DNA of 64,000 nt, taken from the NCBI GenBank assembly GCA_951812925.1, contig OX638370.1, positions 24,109,964-24,173,963 of the forward strand. The letters are read 5' to 3'. Positions 11,225 to 21,027 of this stretch are shown here, in pieces. Source of the stretch: Calliopum simillimum. Lineage: Eukaryota > Arthropoda > Insecta > Diptera > Lauxaniidae. Within the stretch, counting starts at the first letter, position 1, and the number at the start of each line of letters is the position of its first letter. Made by a program: the position numbers and the translations under genes. Below the pieces are notes generated by a model. That model was not told the DNA's origin, ran no database searches, and saw nothing but the letters and a program-made list of their open reading frames with translations.

Positions 11225-11850
11225 TTGGATTATCTCAAAAAACTCTTTCAGTATAGCATTTTGAAACTTCTGCTCATATGGGAGGTGCCACGCACCCTTG
11301 TCCGATTGCATCCAATTTGTCGAGAGCTTTCATTTATGATACTTAGTGTCTGAGTCGAATTTGGTTCGAATATCTCAAAAAACGCTTTCAGTATAGCGTT
11401 TTGAAGCTTTTGCTTATATGGGAGGTGCCACGCCCTCTTGTCCGAATTCGTTAATTTTTTTCTGAGAGCTTGCGCTTACAATTCTTAGTATTTATGCGTA
11501 TTTTGGTTGCATTGTCGTGAAAAATACTCCTAAAATTGCATTTTGAATATATTTTTTGTATGGGCGGTAGGCGTGTCCGTTGACCGATTTCGCTCATTTT
11601 CAATGCCCCGAGCTATCTTCGACGACGGAGGTAGTATACCAAATTTCATTGAATTATCTTACTCACTTTTCCCTAAAAGTGTATTTCAACACACAGCCAG
11701 CCAGCCAGCCAGACAGACGGACATGGCTATATCGACTCAGGAGGTGACGCTGATCAAGAATATATACACTTTTCTATATCTGCCACGCCTCCTTCTCTGC
11801 GTTACAAACGGAAGGACAAAGTGAATATACCTTGGGTGTAGGGTATAAAA
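11225..11850 (+). repeat. Dispersed repeat, copy 1
   Basis: Homologous in reverse orientation to 57727-58120. Shared landmarks in order: AAGCTTTTGCTTATATGGGAG, GGTGCCACGCC, AAAATACTCCTAAA, TATTTTTTGTATGGGCGGTA, TTGACCGATTT, a CAGCCAG run (11697-11715), GGACATGGCTATATCGACTC, ACGCTGATCAAGAATATATA and GGGTGTAGGGTATAAA. An internal roughly 130-bp subrepeat with the GGAGGTGCCACGC motif occurs twice (about 11282 and 11422). The short open frame at 11543-11824 lies wholly inside the repeat and is not considered a gene. Repeats with similar GCTGATCAAGAATATAT text are common in fly genomes. Confidence 0.8.
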
Positions 11851-14800
11851 AATATAGTTTCAGAATGCTTTGGAGAAATGAATATCATCGGTGTTCACTG
11901 ACAACAAACACATTTCTGTCCCATAAAAACTTTTTTCACTCAGCATGTTCTGTTTCCACTAACTCAATCAGACTTATTCGGTCCAGCTTGCAAGTTTCGA
12001 GGGTCTTTCTATTAAATGAGGACTGTTTGAGACGTCCAAAACATTTTGAATTTCCCATACAGTATCTGTAAATCCATCGTCGAAACTAAGAAAAGGCTTG
12101 ACAAATAATATTTAGAGTCGGAACCATTAATTTAAATGGTTAAGAAGTGGTTTATTGAGTTCCCTAGTACCAGCACAAGTGATGCCAAGCCATATAGAGA
12201 AAGCAAAGTGTCAATAAATGAATGTAAATAAAGTATGATATGAGTCATATATTAACAGACCACTGTGAAGCCATAACCAAAACCATGACAAGAATTGTTA
12301 AATTCTATGGGGACTCTGAATTTGAATTTTGGCATCTTAAAACCCAACTGCTTTGGAAATATATGGTTTTGAATACTCAATATCTCTGAAAATTTTTTCA
12401 AGACCAAGACCGAGACCAAGACTTAATGAGCAAGATCAAGACCAAGAGTCATATTAAAACCAAGACCAAGACTCAATATGCAAGGACAAGACCAAGACCA
12501 AGACCATAGCAGTTTGCTCATCACTAGCTGTTTCATTAAGACAATGTCTATTATTTGGATTTTGAACTGCTACCACATCGAGCGTACTCCCTGCCATTAT
12601 TTCCTGTTGCCAGACCTGAAGGGTAGTATGGTGTTTGGGTCAAATTATGAGGTTATTACTGAAACTTAAGCCTATTTTGAGCGCCTTGCGACAACGTATG
12701 GAAGAAATATAAAAATTGGAAAACACTGTGCTAAATGTGTACAGCTAAAAGAAGAAGACTATGATGATAAATACGGCACTTTTTTGCTGAAAAAAATATA
12801 TTTTATTCAAAAAGTTTCGAACTTATCAAACAGCTTTGCGCATCAACCACAGATAGTTCGACTAAAAACTTCCAGTAGTAGGAATAAAGACACAAAGTTT
12901 TTGAATGTTTTAGTTTTGAATGTAATATACTTCTTTGTTGATACACATTATTCCCCATTCCCATTTCTCCTTCTAGCATGCTTTTGGGGTGTGGCACTAT
13001 AACGCGAAAGCACAGTGCAAGCCAACTACACAACATCCCTCCCCCTTATAGAAAGTTTCCTTTTTATGTAATAATGAAAGTTGGCAATATGATGATGTAT
13101 TTTTTTTAATTTTTAATAGGAAGTTAGGCATTTTGAGTGAACCTGTCTTCAAACAAGGATACCTTTTGATCATTCTAGGTATTCCATAAGTGGCTCTTAG
13201 AAAGAAAATAAGGGTATTTTGAATAAAACTTGCATACATATTCGAATATTCTACGATTTCCACCACTTTTGTTAGACTTTTTCTTCAGAAATATGCTATT
13301 CTTTCAGCATATTTCCTTCATTTGAATTTGTTTACTATTTAGCTTTAAGATATTGAAAACAAGGCAACGAATTATTCAAAACAAAGCAAAAAGTTTTCCA
13401 TTACCCCAAAATTCACCAATCTACCAATAAAAGCACAAACCGAGCAGAAATAACCAAATAAAAGACGAAAAAATCATGAAATCACAAAATTGCAAACGAT
13501 TTTCCTCATACTCATGTAAAACAAAAACTGAAAAGGAAGAAGGCAAAGCTAAGGCATCCTTGCAGTATCAAGAATGAATCCTTTTTTTGGGTGAAACGAG
13601 GAAATCGCGCCGCGTGTTTTTCATCTTACGTTGTTTTTTTCGTTTTTCTTGTGTCTTCTTGTTTTCTATTTTATTTTCTCTTTTGGATTAGTATTTACGA
13701 CGAAGTATTCATACCTATGTATATATATGTGTATGTGTATGTGTGTGAGTGTGTTTGCATTTTCTCTGTGTTTATCTCAGGAGTAAAATGAATCAATGGA
13801 TAAATAATTTAGTAGACATGCACGAAAATTTAAGGTTATGTTCAAGTTTTCCGACAAACAACAGCGGCGACGTCGCGGCGCCAACTTTCTTTAGGAAAAA
13901 GTTAAAGGGGCGCAAAATATCCGCAAGGGGGAAGGAAGCGGGATAAAGTAAATTTTTATTATGCGTTCTTTGGAAAATTTATTTATTTAGTATGTGCAAT
14001 TCACTTGTTATTTGTGGATGGTTGTTGCACTTGCAATGGGGGCGAGAGCTTTTGAAGGTTTTAATGCAGCAAGAAAGCGATTATCTTGTGCTCTCTGCCA
14101 GTGCGTAGAGTTCTATATGCAATGATGAACACTTTAATTTCAAAATTAACATAAGGGAACGTACATTAAAGACATATGCAAAAGGGTGACTCCAGATATT
14201 TCCGGAAATCAACTTAAATAGATGTCACTTTATTAAAACACTTAGCTTTTAACTCGAACATGTCTTAGGAGAGAAAGACAATCTAGGACGATCGCTTACG
14301 AAGACACAAGAAATTTGCGGAATTCGAACTTCTTGAGATTTGTGATAAAAAAGGGTTAACTTTACAATTTAAGCTATCCCATATTCTGTCGCTCTAAGTG
14401 AAGGTCACTACGATCCAAAAAAACTAGAATTCGTTTTCCGAAATTTTTCATATTATACAGTACGACACGATTATGCACTACTGAAAAAAACCAATATATT
14501 CTGAAAATCTTTCTGAAAATCTGGCTAAAAATAAGTTCCACGTGTCTTTCCAATTTTCTGGATCAGGTCAAATTTTTTTTTTAGTCGGTCTTTGAACTGT
14601 TTTATTCATGTGTTGAACCGACTCACTAAATTTCACGATCCTTACATCTGAGCTATACCATGTCTTCTGAAGACTTATGCAAGATGTTAAGGCGAATATT
14701 TTTTAGAAAACTTCAACCCTCTACATCCCCCATAAATGGGTAATTTTTGACCATTTCTCAAAAAGGTACAAAAATGCCCACTTAAGTAGAGGAATTATAA

Positions 14801-15040
14801 ATCAATGTCACAGAAATATTTGCTATAAAATTTCATTAATAGTTGCAGAACGCTAGAAAGTCGAAACTTCATCGCAAAAGTCAAAAAATCGTCATTATCG
14901 ATAAAGGCTTCACATATTCCATGTTAATTATATTTATTACGTATTATTCTTAAGTTTTAAACATTTCTTGACTTTGGTGAAACCTAATGGAATTTTTTGT
15001 AGAATGTTTTGCATAATATTTTAACCAATTATAACCGTCT
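11851..15040. other. Non-coding spacer
   Basis: No gene is supported. Contents: a degenerate CAAGAC-rich run (listed separately), a GT/AT-rich tract near 13715-13760, a short G/C-rich patch near 13862-13885, and otherwise AT-rich sequence. Open frames of 60-90 codons on both strands show no recognisable domain or promoter context. Confidence 0.5.
12399..12510. repeat. Degenerate (ACCAAG)n / CAAGACC repeat
   Basis: Imperfect tandem copies of a 6-bp AAGACC-like unit, interrupted by CTTAATGAGCA and TCAATATGCA phrases. A short related sequence (GATGAGCAAACCAATACC ATGACCAAGAC) occurs at 35631-35660, pointing to a small dispersed repeat family. Confidence 0.6.
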
Positions 15041-15044
15041 AATA

Positions 15045-15270
15045 TATTTTCTGAACATATCTCCATTCCTAAGGGAGCACACCTGCAAAATAATATTTGT
15101 TAAAAATGTTTCTTCCCCGCTTCCAGCACTTCCAGAGAGATACCGGTACCGATACCCGAACATATTCAGTTCTTATCTTATCCCCTCTTTAAGGGCGCAG
15201 CCCTGCAAAAGTTTTTATGAAATTGATTCCGCTTTTTTCCAGGGACCCTCAAGAGGAATATGAAGGTTGA
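15045..15270. repeat. Two diverged copies of a roughly 115-bp unit
   Basis: The two copies (about 15058-15165 and 15172-15265) share the order: AAGGG-GCACACCTGCAAAA or AAGGGCGCAGCCCTGCAAAA, then an A/T-rich stretch, then TTCCAG, then AGAG. They lie immediately before the TTAGG array and may be part of the element that seeded it. No coding signal. Confidence 0.45.
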
Positions 15271-15287
15271 TGCCACAGATGAAACTG

Positions 15288-15877
15288 TTAGGTTAGGTTA
15301 GGTTAGGTTAGGTTAGGTTAGGTTAGGTTAGGTTAGGTTAGGTTAGGTTAGGTTAGGTTAGGTTAGGTTAGGTTAGGTTAGGTTAGGTTAGGTTAGGTTA
15401 GGTTAGGTTAGGTTAGGTTAGGTTAGGTTAGGTTAGGTTAGGTTAGGTTAGGTTAGGTTAGGTTAGGTTAGGTTAGGTTAGGTTAGGTTAGGTTAGGTTA
15501 GGTTAGGTTAGGTTAGGTTAGGTTAGGTTAGGTTAGGTTAGGTTAGGTTAGGTTAGGTTAGGTTAGGTTAGGTTAGGTTAGGTTAGGTTAGGTTAGGTTA
15601 GGTTAGGTTAGGTTAGGTTAGGTTAGGTTAGGTTAGGTTAGGTTAGGTTAGGTTAGGTTAGGTTAGGTTAGGTTAGGTTAGGTTAGGTTAGGTTAGGTTA
15701 GGTTAGGTTAGGTTAGGTTAGGTTAGGTTAGGTTAGGTTAGGTTAGGTTAGGTTAGGTTAGGTTAGGTTAGGTTAGGTTAGGTTAGGTTAGGTTAGGTTA
15801 GGTTAGGTTAGGTTAGGTTAGGTTAGGTTAGGTTAGGTTAGGTTGGGTTAGGTTAGGCTAGGTTAGGTTAGGTTAGG
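15288..15877 (+). repeat. (TTAGG)n pentanucleotide array, 118 units
   Basis: 590 bp of TTAGG units. Only two substitutions were seen by eye, both near the right end (TTGGG near 15843-15847 and CTAGG near 15858-15863). TTAGG is the ancestral insect telomere repeat, but Diptera have lost telomerase-type telomeres, and the array is interstitial here with ordinary sequence on both sides. The same motif in CCTAA orientation forms the 3' tail of the broken non-LTR element at 44471-44491, which offers a simpler origin: expansion of a retrotransposon tail microsatellite. Confidence 0.95.
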
Positions 15878-16655
15878 AGTTTTAATGATGCAATTTTAAG
15901 GCCCATATGTACAGTCATAAGTTAACAAATAAGAAGGATTTAACCAACATCACTTTATTTTCAGTCATTAGTTAAACCGTCAAATATCATTAGTTAACTA
16001 TAAGTCAACCAACGGCTGATGCTGAAGAAACAGATTAAAATCCCACAATATTACCGTGCTTAAATATTTGTCTTTTGTTCATTATGTTAGTTAATCAAAA
16101 CTCAGTGAATATGAGACATTCCTAAAGCTCTGGTCCCCTTTTTAGCAATCCGATTGGTTAAGTAATAACGGCGAATCCAACCATTAGTTTTCTTTATATG
16201 TTTCCCAGAGTTTGTTATAAGAAGACGTGGATCTGTCTATATCTGGAAGGTCTCTTTCGAGCAGTTTTTAAAGCTAAGTACTTACATTTCAACCACGGAA
16301 TAATTTTTATGAGAAGTCTGCTGTAGTTTCATTTGTAGATTTTCTTGTTATCTTAGTTATATTGAAATGCTTTAAGTAATTTATCCAAAGTTTCATAATT
16401 ATGGAATTTGCGTGAACTATAATTCAGATCCAGTTTAAGTGCCTGAGTTAGAATTTCAAAATATATAAATTTCCAAGGATATTTGTTTGTTCAAAACCTT
16501 CCGAAGCCAAAAGCCTTCGATTAATATTTACAAATATTGATTTATCCCTTAAACGCACAGATATTATCTGTCAGATATGTATTATAAAATACAAGGTAGC
16601 CCGGCAAACGTTGTTCTGTCCGTTCCTGTAGGTGGTGCGATGATTAAGGATTTGT
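15878..16655. other. Non-coding spacer
   Basis: No gene is supported. Several GTTAAC/AGTTAAC words recur between 15920 and 16010 (for example ATTAGTTAACTATAAGTCAACC), which may be remnants of a small inverted-repeat element. Confidence 0.4.
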
Positions 16656-16659
16656 TTAA

Positions 16660-17901
16660 CCCTTTCATGCCCACTGTTGCCTATAGGCAACATTGTATAT
16701 TTGCGTCAAAAACTCCGTTATTTTCTAATTTTTTCGCCAATTACGAATTCTGTTCAATAGTTTGATATATATTGCTTGCTTAGTAATAGATTTGCCTCCA
16801 TAAGCATTACTAGTTATCATTTGAATAATGTTCTTTGCTATGTCCATACGTGCGAAAAAAAAATATGCAAAAAGTGGATGTATATTTTATATAATTTAAA
16901 ATCAATATATAAATAAACTTAGATCAAAAAGGACATAAAATAACTAAAACCATGTAAGAGAATCAGAAAAATTAAATAATTGCACAAAACAAGGTCTTAG
17001 TTGTTCCTCAGTAATTTTCCAAAGCCAATGTTGCCTATAGGACGAGGATCACACTATAAAGCTTTTGGGTAGTCCTCGTCCAGCTATTGATAGCTTCAAT
17101 GAGCACATGGAAGTTGTTGATCTTTCCAATATGTTGCTGGAACTATACGCGCTTAACCATCGTTCCAAGAAATGGTATCTGCGCATAGTATCTTGGTACA
17201 TAAATGTATTGTATGTGTTTTTTCTCTAACTCATACTTGAGTATAAGGCCAAAATGCAATGACTTTTATCTCTCTCCAAGACACTTCCGTTTGAGTTCCA
17301 ACTCCAACAACTTTTTCCAGGTGACTTTTTATTTACCTTTCCAAGCTGCCTTGTGGATGCCACTCAAGTGCTGTAAATTTCGCTGTTCGATCTTCGGATC
17401 TCTTTTAGGTGTAATTCAGAGTTTGGGATGGTGTATAAAAGAGGCAGAAGTAGATAGCTATTCTACCACAGAGATATAAAATATGATAAAACGGGAACTT
17501 TCAGATAGATATAGCTGATGAACTGCTGCAACACCTACACACAAGAGAGCAAATTTGTCACCTGCTCCAGCTAAAACCCCTTCAAACTTCTATTATAGTT
17601 TTACACTATGGACCCTGAAAACCTATTGGGACTTCAGCACGGTATATACTGGAGAAACTGGGTATAAAATTGTAAAAAAATTTCTATTCAAATTCAATAC
17701 AAAAACAGCATTGTTCATTAATTTTATTTACAAAGTTTACCAGCAATGCCCGATGTTGCCTTTAGGCAACATCTTCCAGAGAATAAACTAGGATATGCAG
17801 GACCTTGAAATTAATAATATTTGTTCTTTAGGTCTATATTTGCAACTGTATAGCCTCAACAAAATTTTAAGTCCCCCCAAACTAATTCGGGCATGAAAGG
17901 G
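16660..17901 (+). mobile_element. piggyBac-like element with TTAA target sites (decayed)
   Basis: A 1242-bp element bounded by TTAA on both sides (16656-16659 and 17902-17905). It has perfect 13-bp terminal inverted repeats CCCTTTCATGCCC / GGGCATGAAAGGG. TTAA target choice and a 13-bp repeat starting CCC are hallmarks of the piggyBac superfamily. Subterminal palindromes GTTGCCTATAGGCAAC (16676-16691) and GTTGCCTTTAGGCAAC (about 17755-17770) occupy the place of the subterminal repeats of such elements, with a partial third copy near 17029. Only a fragment of transposase remains, so the copy is non-autonomous by internal deletion and decay. Confidence 0.85.
17077..17229 (+). pseudogene. piggyBac-type transposase C-terminal fragment
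   Basis: The frame starting at 17077 reads RPAIDSFNEHMEVVDLSNML, then LNHRSKKWYLRI, then a stop at 17227. This matches the conserved piggyBac/DDE_Tnp_1_7 region, in which a P-x-x-I-x-x-Y/F-N-x-x-M-G-G-V-D segment is followed by Y-x-x-x-x-RSKKWY. Here the GGVD is altered to EVVD, and no upstream catalytic DDD region is recognisable, so this is a relic. It lies inside the element bounded by TTAA sites, in its forward orientation. Confidence 0.7.
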
Positions 17902-17905
17902 TTAA

Positions 17906-19785
17906 ATGGGGGGTACAACGCCCCTGGTTCATTCCCACCATTTTCTGCATGGCCTGTAGTAGCTACTATGTACGTTCATATTTCAAGTATCATAACTGCA
18001 ATAGGTGCAGAGTTAATGAATGTTCAGAATTTTTTTTGTATGGGGGCCGCAATGCCCCTTGCTTCAATCCCCTCAATTTTTTGTAGGGTTCCTTATAAAT
18101 ATAACATATGTATATCCATGCATCATGTTTCGAATAGATACCTGCCATAGGTGCGGATATGAAGCATTTATAGTGTTTTATTTGTGCAAAGCTCCATCAT
18201 TTAATCCCCCTTCTTTTTATATTAACCTGGCTGAAAGTAAGACGTAGATATGGTGAAAATATGGCTTACATATATTTAATGGTTTAGGCGTGATGCGATG
18301 AAAAAAGAAAAACCCACAAGAACACTAACCTTTTTGTCTTTTTTTGTATTGGGGTGTCACAGCACCTTGTCTGATCCCTTTCATATTCAATGTAAGCTAA
18401 TCGAAGAAAGAAACATACGATGTGATCATGATGCCAATACGGTAAGTGGTTTAGGCTGTAAGTGATGACAAACATCCGCACCAAAGATTTTATATAGGTA
18501 GTTAGATATTTTTAAGACTCATTTTTTTCTTTTTGTATTAATTTTTATTAAATATGTTTATGATCATTTTTTCTTCGGAAACAGTTTAACAAATTTGATG
18601 AAGACGAATATTGTATCCACCAATGTTTTGAAAGATGATCACTTCCTTAATTTTTGGATTTAACATGATGAATGAAACTCTTGTGTTCCTCCATACGAGC
18701 ATGCAAGTAATCGTATCCGCAAAACCTTTCAGTGTCCGACCTAAGGCCATGAGCATTCACTATAGGCGTTACCGTGCCATAGCGATCACGTTGTACAATA
18801 CCAACAATACCGTATTGCGGTGCCACATGAACCTATTGCTGTCTCGGAAACATCTGTAGCAAAATACTTTGAATGTTCTTTAGAACTTGGCGTTTAAAAA
18901 CTGTATGAAACAAGTTATCGCTAAATTGCGTGCTTATGCAGTACAAATTAGTTCATAAAAAAAACAAGTAGAATCAAAATTCTGCGAATTACTTATTATT
19001 ATATATACTGTAAATAGATAGTTTCATTTTGTCACTAATTTCATACTAAAGACGATTACAATGAGCTTAAGACAAATAATATTGTTAAGTTCCAAGCTAT
19101 TGAAAAAATTAATTGTAACAAACTACGTCATTCACATTAAGTCAACGATGAGCTATAAAATATAGTCGCCTTTCTTATTTCAAGATTAATTATTTAAGTA
19201 ATTAACACTTGTATCAATAAAGATATGCGTAAAATGACGAATGGTTTAATGTTTACCTACTCTTGACTTGAAAATCTCGAGTGATAATTTAACAATATCA
19301 ATTTGCAATATTGACATATTGTTTTGCAACTAAAAAAAATTGCCAAATAAGCAAACCCTATTTGTCTAACGCAGGTGACCTTTGACAACTGAAAAAAAAA
19401 AAACTAAATCCCAATTGTACCAACATTGCAACAAAAAAAATATTGGCGCCAAAAAAAAGCTTTGCTGGCAAATTTTTGGACTAAAATGCGGTCTGTGAAC
19501 TGCAACTGAAAAAAATTCCAATAATAAAACATGCACAGCATGGTCCAACAGTATGCATCAGTATTACGAACAAAAAAACCTCCACACGTTCACTTTGGCC
19601 TATGAAATTTTCTTTCACATCGATGGTTCATAAATCAAAAATATTTTGTTGTGTCTGTTGCGGGTGGCAGAAGAAAAAAACACAACATTAACACTTTCCA
19701 TTTACGTGGACAGGTAAAAAACACAAAATTCTTAACAAAAAGAAATAATATTAAAAAGTGAATGAAAGAGGTTAGATCCTATTTT
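17906..19785. other. Non-coding spacer
   Basis: No gene is supported. The first part (17915-18500) has recurring phrases such as TATGGGGGCCGCAATGCCCC and ATTGGGGTGTCAC that suggest more old repeats of the ATGGG-GTGCCACGCCC type seen elsewhere in the window. The rest is AT-rich with poly-A runs near 19390-19450. Confidence 0.4.
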
Positions 19786-20230
19786 TTGGAAATATAGCTA
19801 CAAATACTTTTTTTACACGAAACTTTTCTCTCACAGGACATATTTTTTTATGTAATTAAATCTTAAAATTGACGTTTTTCTCATGATACTTTTCTCTCTC
19901 ATGATACTTTTTTCTCTCATGAAATTTTTCGCTCTCATGTCACTTTTTTCTCTCATGACACTTTTCTCTCACATGACACTTTTCTCTCTCATGACATAAT
20001 TTTTTCATTATTTACACCAACTAAATAAATTTTTTCTGCCAAATATGTACTTTTTTCTCTAGTAATAACTTTCTCCCCCTTGGCATTTTTCTACATTATT
20101 TTAATCAAATGTGAACACATTATTCTGATAATCCTTTTTTCTATATTTTGCGCTTGGACTTATATATGTACTTTTTTCTCACAAGACAATTTTCTCTTGC
20201 ATGACATATTTTTGTATAATTTTAGCTATA
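19786..20230 (+). repeat. Degenerate CTCTCATGACA tandem array (left copy)
   Basis: Roughly eight TTTTCTCTCATGACA-like phrases, some followed by TTTTTCTACATTATTTTAATCAAATGTG. The longer unit is about 60 bp. The same unit appears in reverse complement at 29881-30020, 30756-30963 and 32071-32370; for example 20089-20113 matches the reverse complement of text at 30765-30790. No coding function: the overlapping open frame at 20080-20343 is inside the repeat. Confidence 0.75.
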
Positions 20231-20428
20231 TATTTAGAGAAGAAAAACCAAAATTTGCCTATACCTACATACATACATATGCACGTTATATACTCAATTT
20301 TCATTCAAAATGTGGTGGCTGTGAATCATTTGCTCCCTTTTAAAAGGACACTCACAGAAGACAAGATCATATGAGTCAATTTTAAGTACAATGAAATTAT
20401 GTTTATAGTCTGAAAACAACCTCAGAGC

Positions 20429-20455
20429 TTTATTTTGCAATGCAAAGTGTTTATT
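20429..20455 (-). terminator. Two polyA signals downstream of the peptide gene
   Basis: AATAAA occurs on the minus strand at 20450-20455 and again at 20429-20434. They lie 47 and 68 bp past the stop codon at 20502, a normal distance for a short insect 3' UTR. Confidence 0.7.
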
Positions 20456-20501
20456 GAATATTTTTACATATGAATCTTAATATCTTGAAAGCAATTCAGG
20501 A

Positions 20502-20783
20502 TCAGAAATGATGACTAAATGATAAGCCTGCCTGCGCCTGTGGCCTACCGCCACCACCGAAATGTTGTTGAGCACCACCATAGGCGCTAAAGCTTGATTG
20601 ACCGTCGCTGCTGCCCCAAATTTCCTTATTCACATTCACGTGTGCAGAGTCACCAAACTGCGAACTATGCTGCACGCCGGCATCAATGGAACCACCATCA
20701 CGAGCTTGACGTTGAACTGCTGCCGAGAGAGCAGCACCAAGTACGGCAAACGCAACAAATATGAAATATGTCTTTGATAACAT
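20502..20783 (-). CDS. Diptericin/attacin-like glycine-rich antimicrobial peptide precursor
   Basis: A 93-residue secreted peptide. Residues 1-22 (MLSKTYFIFVAFAVLGAALS...) form a classical signal peptide. A short propeptide VQRQAR ends in an R-x-x-R furin-type site, leaving a roughly 65-residue mature peptide that starts DGGSID. The mature part has the glycine-rich domain pattern of diptericins and attacin C-termini: a GDSAHVNVNKEIW core, then SSDG, then GGAQQHFGGGG, then an alternating GLSFSHHF ending. I recall this K-x-W, D/N-G, GG-x-x-QHxGG and aromatic-tail order from dipteran diptericins, which act on Gram-negative bacteria after Imd/Relish induction. The proline-rich N-terminal domain of typical diptericins is absent. 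I chose the ATG at 20783 because the upstream in-frame ATG (20834) lies at the TATA box. The gene is intact, intronless and isolated. The subfamily is uncertain and activity is inferred. Confidence 0.8.
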   Translation of the reverse strand: MLSKTYFIFVAFAVLGAALSAAVQRQARDGGSIDAGVQHSSQFGDSAHVNVNKEIWGSSDGQSSFSAYGGAQQHFGGGGRPQAQAGLSFSHHF

Positions 20784-20795
20784 GTTGAAGTATAG

Positions 20796-20830
20796 AATGA
20801 TAATTGAAAGTGAATTGCAGCCATTTATAT
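20796..20830 (-). promoter_or_regulatory. Core promoter of the antimicrobial peptide gene
   Basis: On the minus strand a TATATAAA box occupies about 20824-20831. It is followed by an initiator-like TCATTC whose A is at 20798, about 31 nt downstream, the standard insect spacing. This gives a 5' UTR of only about 14 nt. A GATA-type AGATAA site lies at 20867-20872. No GGGRNYYYYY kappa-B match was seen by eye between the promoter and the satellite that starts at 21028. Confidence 0.65.
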
Positions 20831-21027
20831 ACATGTGAAGATGATTATTGGAGTAAAAAAGAAGTAAGATAAATCAGAAGAAAAAGCACCTCATTCTGAG
20901 AATAAACATAGTCAATATTGCAATATCAATTTCGATAAAAACTTTGATAAACACACTTGTAGGCACAAAAGGTAAACATGTTAGTGTTATCTATAAAAAA
21001 TTATCAAAGAAAAAGTACCTTGGGCGG

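Noticed and set aside
11543..11824. A 93-codon gene on the plus strand
   Set aside because: It lies inside a dispersed repeat that also occurs at 57727-58120, and has no domain.
15288..15877. A true chromosome end (TTAGG telomere)
   Set aside because: Ordinary sequence continues on both sides for many kilobases, and flies lack TTAGG telomeres.
20784..20834. Upstream in-frame ATG at 20834 as start of the antimicrobial peptide
   Set aside because: It overlaps the TATA box and lies upstream of the predicted transcription start. The ATG at 20783 gives a classical signal peptide.
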